Assembly: GCA_045592625.1 (NCBI GenBank)
Contig: JAZNVC010000027.1
Location: 53,338 to 117,337, forward strand
Length of the DNA: 64,000 bases
Source of the DNA: SIG607 sp045592625
Lineage (GTDB): Bacteria; Bacillota; Clostridia; Oscillospirales; Acutalibacteraceae
Reading direction: 5' to 3'
Part shown: positions 34,251-42,663 of the stretch, piece after piece
Numbering within the stretch: the stretch's first letter is position 1
Layout: the number at the start of each line of letters is the position of its first letter
Made by a program: the position numbers and the translations under genes
Notes under the pieces: model-generated
What the model was told of the DNA's origin: nothing
The model's input: the letters and a program-made list of their open reading frames with translations, nothing else
Databases searched by the model: none

Positions 34251-36068
34251 ATGATTCGCGCACATGTACTTATTTGCGGCGGTACCGGATGTACCTCTTC
34301 GGGCAGTCAGTCTATTCAGCAGGCTTTTACCGAGCAGCTTGAAAAGAACGGTCTTACCGAAGAAATCAAGATTGTGCAGACAGGCTGTTTCGGTCTTTGC
34401 GCTCTCGGTCCTGTAGTAATAGTTCACCCTGAAGGAACTTTCTATAGCCGCGTAACCCCCGATGATGTTGCTGAAATCGTTAGCGAACATCTTTTAAAAG
34501 GTCGTATCGTTGAACGTTTGGTATATACCGACGGTGCAGAAGAAGAGAAAGATATTGCTCATCTTTCTCTTAACGATACTGCTTTTTACAAAACTCAGAA
34601 CCGTGTTGTTCTTCGTAACTGCGGTCTAATCAATCCCGAAGACATTGACGAATATATCGGTATGGACGGTTATGCAGCTCTGGGTAAGGTTCTTACCGAA
34701 ATGACTCCTGAAGATGTTATTCAGGTTGTTACCGATTCCGGACTCAGAGGAAGAGGCGGCGGAGGATTCCCCACAGGTCGTAAATGGGCTCTTACTGCTC
34801 CTAATAAAGCACCTCAGAAGTACGTTGTATGTAACGCTGACGAGGGCGACCCAGGTGCATTTATGGACCGTTCTGTATTGGAAGGTGACCCACACTGTAT
34901 TATTGAAGCTATGGCTATCTGCGGTTATGCTGTAGGTGCCACTCAGGGTTATGTTTACGTACGTGCTGAGTATCCTATTGCTGTTAGAAGACTTGCTATT
35001 GCTATTGCTCAGGCAAGAGAGTACGGTCTCTTAGGTAAAAATATTTTTGGTTCAGGATTTGACTTTGACCTTCATATTCGCCTTGGTGCAGGTGCTTTCG
35101 TTTGCGGCGAAGAAACTGCTCTTATGGCTTCTATTGAAGGCAAACGTGGTGAACCTCGTCCTCGTCCTCCTTATCCTGCAGTTAAGGGTCTTTACGATTC
35201 TCCTACCTGTGAAAATAACGTTGAAACCTTTGCTAACATTCCTCAGATTATTCTACGTGGTGCTGATTGGTTTGCTTCAATGGGTACTGAAAAGAGTAAG
35301 GGTACCAAGGTATTTGCACTTGGCGGTAACATCGAAAACACCGGTCTTGTAGAAATTCCTATGGGTACTACTCTCCGTCACATTATTTATGATATAGGTG
35401 GCGGTATCCCAGGTGGTAAGAAGTTTAAGGCTGCGCAAACCGGCGGTCCTTCCGGCGGTTGTATCCCTGCAAGTCTTATGGATACTGAAGTTGACTACGA
35501 TAACCTTACTGCTATCGGTTGTATGATGGGTTCCGGCGGTCTTATCGTTATGGATGAAGACACCTGTATGGTTGATATGGCTAAATTCTTCCTTGAATTT
35601 ACCGTTGATGAATCTTGTGGTAAATGTACTCCTTGCCGTGTTGGTACTAAGAGACTTCTTGAAATGCTGGACAAGATTACCGAAGGTAAGGGAACCCTTG
35701 AAGATGTAGATAAGTTGGAAGAACTTTGTAACTACATTAAACAGAACTCTCTCTGCGGTCTTGGACAGACTGCTCCTAACCCTGTACTTGCTACTCTTAA
35801 CTTCTTCCGTGATGAGTATATCGCTCACGTTGTAGATAAGAAGTGTCCTGCAGGTGTTTGTAAGAATCTTCTTGTATTTGATATTGATAAGGATAAATGT
35901 ATTGGTTGCGGTATGTGTGCTAAGCAGTGTCCTGCTGATGCTATTTCCCGTACCGATTACATTGCTCCGGGTCATAAACTTGCTTCCTTCGTTATTGATA
36001 CTGATAAGTGCGTTAAGTGTGGTGCTTGTATCGGTAGCTGTAAGTTTAAAGCAATCTCTAAGAAATAA
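34251..36068 (+). CDS. NuoF/HydB-like flavin subunit of NADH-linked hydrogenase
   Basis: A 605-residue subunit that binds FMN and NAD(H). In order: N-terminal thioredoxin-like [2Fe-2S] domain (LICGGTGCTSSG, QTGCFGLC), the NADH/FMN domain (GLRGRGGGGFPTGRKW, NADEGDPGAFMDR, CGEETALMASIEG), an SLBB region, the [4Fe-4S] motif SCGKCTPCRVGT with CGLGQ, and a C-terminal 2x[4Fe-4S] ferredoxin (CIGCGMCAKQC, CVKCGACIGSC). This is the HydB/HndC arrangement of electron-bifurcating or NADH-dependent hydrogenases. It precedes hydA by 18 bases. Confidence 0.95.
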   Translation: MIRAHVLICGGTGCTSSGSQSIQQAFTEQLEKNGLTEEIKIVQTGCFGLCALGPVVIVHPEGTFYSRVTPDDVAEIVSEHLLKGRIVERLVYTDGAEEEKDIAHLSLNDTAFYKTQNRVVLRNCGLINPEDIDEYIGMDGYAALGKVLTEMTPEDVIQVVTDSGLRGRGGGGFPTGRKWALTAPNKAPQKYVVCNADEGDPGAFMDRSVLEGDPHCIIEAMAICGYAVGATQGYVYVRAEYPIAVRRLAIAIAQAREYGLLGKNIFGSGFDFDLHIRLGAGAFVCGEETALMASIEGKRGEPRPRPPYPAVKGLYDSPTCENNVETFANIPQIILRGADWFASMGTEKSKGTKVFALGGNIENTGLVEIPMGTTLRHIIYDIGGGIPGGKKFKAAQTGGPSGGCIPASLMDTEVDYDNLTAIGCMMGSGGLIVMDEDTCMVDMAKFFLEFTVDESCGKCTPCRVGTKRLLEMLDKITEGKGTLEDVDKLEELCNYIKQNSLCGLGQTAPNPVLATLNFFRDEYIAHVVDKKCPAGVCKNLLVFDIDKDKCIGCGMCAKQCPADAISRTDYIAPGHKLASFVIDTDKCVKCGACIGSCKFKAISKK

Positions 36069-36086
36069 GAAAGGAGCCTAATAATT

Positions 36087-37841
36087 ATGGAAATGCTTAA
36101 TGTTAAAGTAAACGGTATTGCCGTTAGTGTGCCGAAAGGCTCCACTATTCTTGAGGCTGCCAGAATTGCAGGGGTAGAAATTCCTACTCTTTGCTTTATG
36201 AAAGAAAAGAATGAAATCGGTGCTTGTCGTATTTGCGTTGTTGAAGCTACCGGTGCAAGAGGTCTAGTTGCCGCTTGTGTTCATCCCGTTGCTGAAGGCA
36301 TGGAAATTCAGACCAACACCGAAAAGATTCAGAAGGCTCGTAAGACTACACTCGAACTTATTCTTTCTACACATGATAAGAGATGTCTTTCCTGTGTTCG
36401 TTCCACCAACTGTGAATTACAGAAGCTCTGTATGGAATATGGTGTTGACGGCGGTGCTTTTGAAGGCTTCCGTCCTAAATATGAACTCGATACATCCTCT
36501 GCACACCTTGTAAGAGACAACAATAAATGCATTCTTTGCCGTCGCTGCGTTGCTGTTTGTGATGAACAGTATGTTAGCGTTATCGGTGCAAATGACCGTG
36601 GTATTGATACTTCAATCGGTTGTGCGTTTAAGAAAGACCTTAACGATGTTCCTTGTATCTCTTGCGGTCAGTGTACCGCTGTATGTCCTACCGCTGCTCT
36701 TACCGAAAAGGATGATACTGCACCTATTTGGGAAGCTCTTAATGATGCTGATAAATTTGTTGTGGTTCAGGTTGCTCCTGCTATTCGTGCTACCCTCGGT
36801 GAAGCATTTGGTATGCCTATCGGAACTAACGTTGAAGGCAAAATGGTTTCTGCACTTAGAAGACTTGGTTTTGATAAGGTATTTGACACCAACTTCGGTG
36901 CCGACCTTACAATAGTAGAAGAAGCAAATGAACTTGTTGACAGAATCAAGAACAAGGGTGTTCTTCCTATGATTACTTCTTGTTCTCCAGGTTGGGTTAA
37001 GTTCTGCGAGTATTTCTATCCCAATATGATAGACCATCTTTCTTCCTGTAAATCTCCTCAGCAGATGACAGGTGCTATGATTAAGACATACTATGCTGAA
37101 AAAGCAGATATTGACCCTGAAAAAATCGTTGTTGTGTCTGTAATGCCCTGTACCGCTAAGAAGTTTGAAATAGGCAGAGATAACGAAAATGCTGCAGGTC
37201 TTCCCGATGTTGATATTGCTATTACCACCAGAGAACTTGCCCGTATGATTCAGAGAGCAGGTATTAACTTTACCGCTCTTGCTGACGAAAAATTCGACAA
37301 TCCTCTCGGCGATACCGCTACAGGTGCAGCTGTTATCTTTGGTGCTACCGGCGGTGTTATGGAAGCTGCTGTACGTACCGCTAACGACTGGCTCACAGGC
37401 AACGATAATACTGTTGTTGCTTTAGAGGCAGTAAGAGGTACTGAAGGTCTTAAGGAAGCTACCGTTAATCTTGGCGGAACTCAGCTTAAAGTTGCTGTTG
37501 CAAGTGGTGCTCAGGCAGCTAAAGAGGTTATGGAAAAGATTAAGGCAGGTAATCCTGAAGGTTGGGCATTTATTGAAATTATGGGATGTCCCGGCGGTTG
37601 TGTAAACGGCGGCGGTCAGCCCATTCAGCCTCAGTATATTCGTGACACTGTTGACCTTAAGGCTGTTCGTGCTAAAGCCCTTTACGATCAGGACGAAGCT
37701 ATGACCTTAAGAAAATCTCACGAATCTCCCATTATTAAGGAACTCTACGGCGAAGGCAAGTGGTTTGAGTCTTATGGTTGCCACAAGGCACATGAAGCAT
37801 TACACACCACCTATACCGCTCGTAAAAAGTATAACTATTAA
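36087..37841 (+). CDS. hydA: NADH-dependent [FeFe]-hydrogenase catalytic subunit HydA
   Basis: A 584-residue catalytic subunit. N-terminal [2Fe-2S] domain (Cys36, 47, 50, 64), the His-Cys3 [4Fe-4S] motif (HDKRCLSCVRSTNCELQKLC), a 2x[4Fe-4S] ferredoxin (CILCRRCVAVC, CISCGQCTAVC) and the H-cluster domain: P1 TSCSPGW (Cys299, Ser300), P2 MPCTAKKFE (Cys355), P3 GCPGGCVNGGG (Cys501, Cys505), then a small-subunit-like tail. P1 has Ser where the clostridial CpI enzyme has its second Cys. The modular order is that of trimeric/tetrameric bifurcating enzymes. Maturases HydEFG are not in the window. Confidence 0.94.
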   Translation: MEMLNVKVNGIAVSVPKGSTILEAARIAGVEIPTLCFMKEKNEIGACRICVVEATGARGLVAACVHPVAEGMEIQTNTEKIQKARKTTLELILSTHDKRCLSCVRSTNCELQKLCMEYGVDGGAFEGFRPKYELDTSSAHLVRDNNKCILCRRCVAVCDEQYVSVIGANDRGIDTSIGCAFKKDLNDVPCISCGQCTAVCPTAALTEKDDTAPIWEALNDADKFVVVQVAPAIRATLGEAFGMPIGTNVEGKMVSALRRLGFDKVFDTNFGADLTIVEEANELVDRIKNKGVLPMITSCSPGWVKFCEYFYPNMIDHLSSCKSPQQMTGAMIKTYYAEKADIDPEKIVVVSVMPCTAKKFEIGRDNENAAGLPDVDIAITTRELARMIQRAGINFTALADEKFDNPLGDTATGAAVIFGATGGVMEAAVRTANDWLTGNDNTVVALEAVRGTEGLKEATVNLGGTQLKVAVASGAQAAKEVMEKIKAGNPEGWAFIEIMGCPGGCVNGGGQPIQPQYIRDTVDLKAVRAKALYDQDEAMTLRKSHESPIIKELYGEGKWFESYGCHKAHEALHTTYTARKKYNY

Positions 37842-37848
37842 TATGCTT

Positions 37849-37880
37849 AATCCCGATTCCGTACAGAATCGGGATTTTCT
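37849..37880 (+). terminator. intrinsic terminator of the hydrogenase operon
   Basis: AATCCCGATTC / GAATCGGGATT stem, six-base loop, then TTCTTTTATTT. Confidence 0.88.
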
Positions 37881-37890
37881 TTTATTTCTA

Positions 37891-37918
37891 TTGACTTTTT
37901 ATATAAAAAGATTATAAT
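37891..37918 (+). promoter_or_regulatory. promoter of the HisJ-like gene
   Basis: TTGACT (37891-37896) and TATAAT (37913-37918) with 16-bp spacing, followed by GGTGAT and ATG 37936. Confidence 0.8.
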
Positions 37919-37935
37919 ATTTCTTTGGTGATAAT

Positions 37936-38733
37936 ATGAGATTTTCAAGTTTACATAATCATACCGTATTTTCCGACGGTGTTGGTACTGTTAAAGAAAA
38001 TATTGAATCTGCAATAAAAAAAAATCTGCTTTCCATAGGTTTTTCTGACCATAGCTTTACTTTTTGTGACAAAAGTTATTGCATAAAGCTGGAGGATTAT
38101 CCTAAGTATATTGCCGAAATTAACAGACTAAAGGAAGAATATAAGGATGTTATTCCTGTCTTTTTGGGACTTGAAATGGACTATTTTTCCGAAATAGACA
38201 GGGAACAGTTCGACTACATCATTGCTTCTGTTCATTATATAATTAAAAACGGTATTTGCTATCCCGTTGACCATTCAGCTAAGCAACAGCGTGATTGTTT
38301 GGCTGATGCTTTTGGCGGTAATGTTTACGATATGGCAAAACACTATTTTGAAACCATAGTTGACCATGCACGTAAAAATAAACCTGATTTTATCGGTCAC
38401 TTTGACGTACTTGCCAAGTTTTCTCAAATGCCTGAGGATGAAAAATACTACGATATTGCTAAAGAAGCGTTAAAAGAAACGCTTAAGTATTGCAATATTT
38501 TTGAAATCAATACAGGCGCAATTTCCAGAGGATACAGAACCGAGCCATATCCTGATAAAGTGCTTCTTGGCTTATTGCATTCTCTTGGCGGTAAAATTGT
38601 TATTAACGCCGATTCCCATAACCCAAAGAATTTAGACTACTATTTTAAAGAATCGGCTGAAATTGCAAAAAATATAGGTTTTAAATCGTTTTCCGTCTTT
38701 AACGGCAAAACCTTTGATGAAATATTACTATAA
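37936..38733 (+). CDS. histidinol-phosphatase HisJ-family PHP protein
   Basis: A 265-residue PHP phosphatase. Metal-binding residues are in SSLHNHTVFSDG, GFSDHSF, GLEMDYFSE, ASVHYI and INADSHNP. The order and size match the HisJ family, which converts histidinol phosphate to histidinol. No other histidine genes are close, so another phosphate ester is possible. It has its own strong promoter and terminator, separate from the hydrogenase operon that holds another PHP gene. Confidence 0.82.
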   Translation: MRFSSLHNHTVFSDGVGTVKENIESAIKKNLLSIGFSDHSFTFCDKSYCIKLEDYPKYIAEINRLKEEYKDVIPVFLGLEMDYFSEIDREQFDYIIASVHYIIKNGICYPVDHSAKQQRDCLADAFGGNVYDMAKHYFETIVDHARKNKPDFIGHFDVLAKFSQMPEDEKYYDIAKEALKETLKYCNIFEINTGAISRGYRTEPYPDKVLLGLLHSLGGKIVINADSHNPKNLDYYFKESAEIAKNIGFKSFSVFNGKTFDEILL

Positions 38734-38737
38734 AATT

Positions 38738-38765
38738 AACCCATCTGTTATCAGATGGGTTTTAT
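38738..38765 (+). terminator. intrinsic terminator after the HisJ-like gene
   Basis: AACCCATCTG / CAGATGGGTT stem with TTAT loop, then TTATCTTTT; it overlaps the stop of the convergent gene. Confidence 0.85.
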
Positions 38766-39292
38766 CTTTTAAAAATATTATTTCCTTTTGTGTCGATAGC
38801 CACGGTAAGAGGGAAGTCTTTAAAGGTTAATTTTTTAACCGATTCACAGCCTAAATCCTCAAAAGCAATAACCTTACATTCGGTAATACACTTTGAAGCT
38901 AATGCACCGCAACCGCCTATAGCACATAAATATACAGCCTTATTGCGAATAATTGCATCAATAACTTCCGTGCTGCGTTCTCCTTTACCTATCATACATA
39001 GTTGCCCCATATCAAGAAGTGTTGGAGAAAAACTATCCATTCTGCCCGATGTTGTAGGTCCGCAACTGCCTATAACCAATCCCTTCGGAGTGGGAGTAGG
39101 ACCTGCATAATATACAACTGAATTGTCAATAGGGTAGGGAAGCGGTTTGTCTTTTTTTATAAGGTCAAAAATTCTTTGATGGGCGGCATCACGAGAGGTG
39201 TAAACCGTACCCGATAAATACACTTTATCGCCCACAGATAAATTTTCAATCTCATTTTTTAGGCAATCGGTATTTAAGTAGAAGGTGTTCAT
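38762..39292 (-). CDS. fumarate hydratase class I beta subunit-like protein
   Basis: A 176-residue protein matching the TtdB/FumA C-terminal domain of iron-sulfur hydro-lyases (fumarase, L-tartrate dehydratase). Features are GDKVYLSGTVYTSRDAAHQR, YYAGPTPTPKGLVIGSCGPTTSGRMD (a shared catalytic loop) and LCAIGGCGALASKCI. The enzyme needs an alpha subunit that supplies the cluster cysteines; none is adjacent. Instead the gene upstream encodes a coiled-coil protein and overlaps it by four bases. The alpha subunit may be elsewhere, or this subunit may act differently. Confidence 0.85.
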   Translation of the reverse strand: MNTFYLNTDCLKNEIENLSVGDKVYLSGTVYTSRDAAHQRIFDLIKKDKPLPYPIDNSVVYYAGPTPTPKGLVIGSCGPTTSGRMDSFSPTLLDMGQLCMIGKGERSTEVIDAIIRNKAVYLCAIGGCGALASKCITECKVIAFEDLGCESVKKLTFKDFPLTVAIDTKGNNIFKR

Positions 39293-39810
39293 ATTTGATT
39301 TGAAATTAAGTCGCTGAAATTTTTAATTGCTTCTTCAGTATCCTTGCCGTTTTTATCAATTTCTTCTTTGATTTTTTCAAGAGAAGTGCAAAGTTCATGA
39401 AGGGTTTCACAGTAGTCTTCGGTAGTGGCGGTAATTTGTTCTTTAACGTTTAACATAGATTCGTTGGTTCTGGAAAGTACTTCCAACTGTTCCATATTTT
39501 CGTTTTCAAGCATTTTACGATTTTCTTCAGCCTTTTCTATCATAAGCTGAGAGGTGTTTTTAGCAGAAAGATACATACGTGCAACGTTTTCACTCATAAC
39601 ACGTATTTGCTCTTTTTTGCTTTCATATTCAGCGTTTTTCTGAACTAAAATTTTATTAGCTTCTGCAAGTTTTTCGTTTTGAAGCTTAAGGGTAGCAATT
39701 TCATTATTTAATTTGTCGGTTAGTGCTTTAGCGGCTTTATCACTTTTAGAAATATATGCAATTACATCACTTGTATTAAAGCCGAATAAACTTTTTCTGA
39801 AACCTTTTGA
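39289..39810 (-). CDS. DivIVA-like coiled-coil protein
   Basis: About 173 residues. The N-terminus GFRKSLFGFNTSDVIAYISK resembles the membrane-binding start of DivIVA/GpsB proteins; residues 20-130 are mostly heptad-like coiled coil (NNEIATLKLQNEKLAEANKI). DivIVA proteins mark curved membrane at poles or septa. The frame opens at ATG 39834, but GTG 39810 follows GGGGGA by five bases and begins just before the conserved segment, so it is preferred. It overlaps the fumarase-beta-like gene by four bases, an odd pairing. Distant relation to DivIVA is inferred. Confidence 0.65.
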   Translation of the reverse strand, partial: SKGFRKSLFGFNTSDVIAYISKSDKAAKALTDKLNNEIATLKLQNEKLAEANKILVQKNAEYESKKEQIRVMSENVARMYLSAKNTSQLMIEKAEENRKMLENENMEQLEVLSRTNESMLNVKEQITATTEDYCETLHELCTSLEKIKEEIDKNGKDTEEAIKNFSDLISNQI

Positions 39811-39903
39811 CACAAAAATCCCCCATTTCGACATTTATTATATCAATTATTGTCTGATTTTACAAGTATAAATATATATTTTGCATTAAAATTCAATATT
39901 TAC

Positions 39904-39932
39904 TTGAAAAAATATGCATTATAAGGTAAAAT
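39904..39932 (+). promoter_or_regulatory. promoter of the nusB-recN operon
   Basis: TTGAAA (39904-39909), 17 bp, TAAAAT (39927-39932), 41 bases before the nusB start. Confidence 0.65.
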
Positions 39933-39973
39933 ACATTATGTATAACTATGCAATTATTAAAGGTAGGTGCCTT

Positions 39974-40375
39974 ATGAACAGAAAACAGGAACGTGAACAG
40001 GCTTTCATTATGGTATTTGAAAAAATGTTCAGAGAAGAAAGTATGGAAGAGATTTTTGACTGTGCTGTTGAAGCCAGAGATTATAGCGAAAATGCCTACG
40101 TTAAAGATGTAAGTATCGGTGTATATGACCACTTAGAAGAAATTGATTCCTATATATCCAAGAATTCTAAGGGTTGGTCTATTAACCGTATTTCAAAGGT
40201 TGCTCTCTCTTGTATGAGAATTGCAGTTTATGAAATGCTTTACAAAGAAGACATTCCCGTATCTGTTTCCATTAATGAAGCGGTTGAGCTTATTAAAAAC
40301 TACGCAACCGAAAAAGATAGTTCTTTTGCTAACGGAATTATGGGAACTATAGCACAGGAATTAGACGCTAAATGA
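39974..40375 (+). CDS. nusB: transcription antitermination factor NusB
   Basis: A 133-residue all-helical protein that binds boxA RNA with NusE (S10) in rRNA antitermination. RKQEREQAFIMVFEKMF at the start and the C-terminal INEAVELIKNYATEKDSSFANGIMGTI are family-typical. The open frame reaches 20 codons upstream; ATG 39974 follows AGGTAGGTG and starts MNRKQERE, so it is chosen. First gene of a nine-gene operon; the stop overlaps the xseA start. Confidence 0.93.
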   Translation: MNRKQEREQAFIMVFEKMFREESMEEIFDCAVEARDYSENAYVKDVSIGVYDHLEEIDSYISKNSKGWSINRISKVALSCMRIAVYEMLYKEDIPVSVSINEAVELIKNYATEKDSSFANGIMGTIAQELDAK

Positions 40376-41586
40376 TGACCAGTCAGTTAAAATCACTTAC
40401 AGTTCGTCAGCTTAACTTTTATGTAAAATCCTTACTCGAAAACGACCCTCGTCTTGCTTTTTGCCGTGTTAACGGTGAAATCACTAATTTTAAGAGACAT
40501 TTTTCAAGCGGTCACCTTTACTTTACTCTTTCTGACAACGATGCTTCAATTAAATGCGTTATGTTTAAGGGTTATGCAGACCGATGCAAAACGGTGCTTA
40601 AAGACGGTGTTAAAGTTATCCTTACCGGCAGAGTATCTATTTACGAAAAGGACGGCACATATCAGTTTTACGTTGAAGGAATAGAAGAAGATGGATTGGG
40701 CGATAAACTTTTAGCCTTAAAGCTTCTAAAAGATAAACTTCAAAACGAAGGTCTCTTTGATGCCGAAAATAAACGTAAATTAGTTAAGTTCCCAAAAAGA
40801 ATTGCTGTTGTTACTTCAGGTACGGGTGCTGCTTTACAGGATATTTTGAATGTAATTAAACGTAGATACCCTGTGTGTGAAGTTGTTGTTTGCAGTGCCT
40901 GCGTTCAGGGTGAGTTTGCTGTTAAGGAGCTTATAGATGTACTTGAGAGGGTTTACACTCTGGCAGACAGGTTTGATACAATTATAATTGGCAGAGGCGG
41001 CGGCTCAAGCGAAGACCTTGATGCATTTAACGATGAAGCTTTAGCCAGAAAGGTTTATGAATCGCCCATACCTGTTATTTCTGCAGTTGGTCACCAAACA
41101 GATTTTACTATTTGCGACCTGGTGGCAGATTTACGTGCTCCTACACCGTCAGCAGCTGCTGAGCTTTGTGTTCCCGATTACTTTGAAGTTTTAAATACTA
41201 TTAACTCATTAAAACACAGATGTGCACATAGGGTTGATTCTATTATAGATTTTGAAAACGCCAGACTTAAAGCTGTTTTGTCTCGTCCCTGTATATCTTC
41301 ACCATCTAGAATTGTTGAGGAAAAAGGCTTTTTGCTCGACGCCTTATGGGATAAAGTTCTTTTAAACTTAAAGAACAATTTTGACAAAATGAACAATATC
41401 TTTGGTTCCGTTGCATTAAAAATCGATGCACTAAGTCCTTTAAAAACTATGTCACGAGGCTATGTTTTTGCTCAAAGTGACGGAAAACCTGTAAACAGTG
41501 TTAAGAACGTAGAAATTAACGATAATATTACCCTAAATTTAATTGACGGTAAAATTAATTGTAGAGTAAAAGGAGTAGAAAAATGA
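40372..41586 (+). CDS. xseA: exodeoxyribonuclease VII large subunit
   Basis: A 404-residue subunit of exonuclease VII, which degrades single-stranded DNA from both ends. The N-terminal OB fold has VNGEITNFKRHFSSGHLYFTLSD; the catalytic part has RIAVVTSGTGAALQDIL, IIIGRGGGSSEDLDAFNDE and ISAVGHQTDFTICDLVADLRAPTP (a split family signature). A coiled-coil region follows, shorter than in E. coli XseA. ATGs at 40372 and 40375 are both possible. It overlaps nusB and xseB by four bases. Confidence 0.95.
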   Translation: MMTSQLKSLTVRQLNFYVKSLLENDPRLAFCRVNGEITNFKRHFSSGHLYFTLSDNDASIKCVMFKGYADRCKTVLKDGVKVILTGRVSIYEKDGTYQFYVEGIEEDGLGDKLLALKLLKDKLQNEGLFDAENKRKLVKFPKRIAVVTSGTGAALQDILNVIKRRYPVCEVVVCSACVQGEFAVKELIDVLERVYTLADRFDTIIIGRGGGSSEDLDAFNDEALARKVYESPIPVISAVGHQTDFTICDLVADLRAPTPSAAAELCVPDYFEVLNTINSLKHRCAHRVDSIIDFENARLKAVLSRPCISSPSRIVEEKGFLLDALWDKVLLNLKNNFDKMNNIFGSVALKIDALSPLKTMSRGYVFAQSDGKPVNSVKNVEINDNITLNLIDGKINCRVKGVEK

Positions 41587-41771
41587 CCTTTGAAGAAGCA
41601 TTAATCTCCCTTGAGGAAATTGCAAAAAAACTTGAAAGTGGAAAATGCAGTCTTGATGAATCGATTTCGCTTTACGAAGAGGCTATAAAACTTTCTAAAG
41701 AATGCAGTGAAAAATTAGACGATGCTAAGCTTAAAATTACACAGCTTAGCGAACTTGAAAAGGCAGAGTAA
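41583..41771 (+). CDS. xseB: exodeoxyribonuclease VII small subunit
   Basis: A 62-residue helical protein, FEEALISLEEIAKKLESG then SLDESISLYEEAIKLSKEC, the two-helix hairpin of XseB that wraps the large subunit. It overlaps xseA by four bases, so the stoichiometry may be set by coupled translation. It ends two bases before ispA. Confidence 0.94.
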   Translation: MTFEEALISLEEIAKKLESGKCSLDESISLYEEAIKLSKECSEKLDDAKLKITQLSELEKAE

Positions 41772-41773
41772 AA

Positions 41774-42652
41774 GTGATAAAAACAATTTTAAACAATTAT
41801 AACCGATTGGTTGAAGATACCTTTAATTCCTATCTTCCCGATATAAATTCAAATTACAAAAATTTAACCGATGCAATGCGGTACAGTTTTTTGCTTGGCG
41901 GCAAACGAATCAGACCTGCTTTGCTTATGGAATTTTATAAACTCTGTGGCGGCAAGGATTTAAACGCCGTAAATTTTGCCGTTGCACTTGAAATGATACA
42001 TACCTATTCTCTTATCCACGACGATTTACCCTGTATGGATAATGATGATATGCGTAGAGGTAAACCCTCTAATCATAAGGTGTTTGGTGAAGATATTGCT
42101 TTACTTGCAGGGGATGGACTTCTTACCCACGCCTTTTACGTTGCAAGTGACACTAAAAATATTAATGGTGAGCGAGTATTAAATGCTTTAAAGGAACTTT
42201 CATTGCTTTCGGGATACAAGGGCATGGCAGGCGGTCAGGTTATCGACCTTGAAAGCGAAGGCAAAAAGGTTGACATAGAGGTTATAAACCAACTTAATTT
42301 ATTAAAAACTGCAGGTCTTTTACGTGCTGCTGCAAAAATCGGTGTGATTTTAGCAGGAGGTAATGATGAACTTATAAAGGCTGCTGATGATTTTGGTATA
42401 AATCTTGGTTTATGTTTTCAAATTGTTGACGATATACTTGATTTTACTTCAGATACCGCAACCCTTGGAAAACCGACGGGCAGTGATTTAAAAAATGATA
42501 AATCAACCTATCTTAGCCTTTACGGTATGGATAAATGCAAAGAAATGGTTAATGACCTTACCAAAAAGGCTATTGATTGTTTAGATAAATTTGACGGTGA
42601 AAAAACATTTTTAAAAGAACTCACTCTGTATCTTGCAGAGCGAAAAAGTTAG
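41774..42652 (+). CDS. ispA: polyprenyl (farnesyl/geranylgeranyl) diphosphate synthase
   Basis: A 292-residue trans-prenyltransferase that condenses isopentenyl diphosphate with allylic diphosphates. The first Asp-rich motif is in LIHDDLPCMDNDDMRRGKP (DDxxxxD form, as in bacterial FPP synthases) and the second is FQIVDDILDF. GGKRIRPALL and the Phe/Tyr before the first motif are typical. FPP made here would feed UppS (53305). It starts with GTG two bases after xseB and precedes dxs, a standard gene order. Confidence 0.94.
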   Translation: MIKTILNNYNRLVEDTFNSYLPDINSNYKNLTDAMRYSFLLGGKRIRPALLMEFYKLCGGKDLNAVNFAVALEMIHTYSLIHDDLPCMDNDDMRRGKPSNHKVFGEDIALLAGDGLLTHAFYVASDTKNINGERVLNALKELSLLSGYKGMAGGQVIDLESEGKKVDIEVINQLNLLKTAGLLRAAAKIGVILAGGNDELIKAADDFGINLGLCFQIVDDILDFTSDTATLGKPTGSDLKNDKSTYLSLYGMDKCKEMVNDLTKKAIDCLDKFDGEKTFLKELTLYLAERKS

Positions 42653-42663
42653 GAATTGATTTT

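Noticed and set aside
35277..35975. 232-residue minus-strand ORF opposite hydB
   Set aside because: It lies entirely antisense to a strongly conserved flavin subunit, has Thr/Ser/Asn-rich low-quality sequence, and no ribosome site was convincing.
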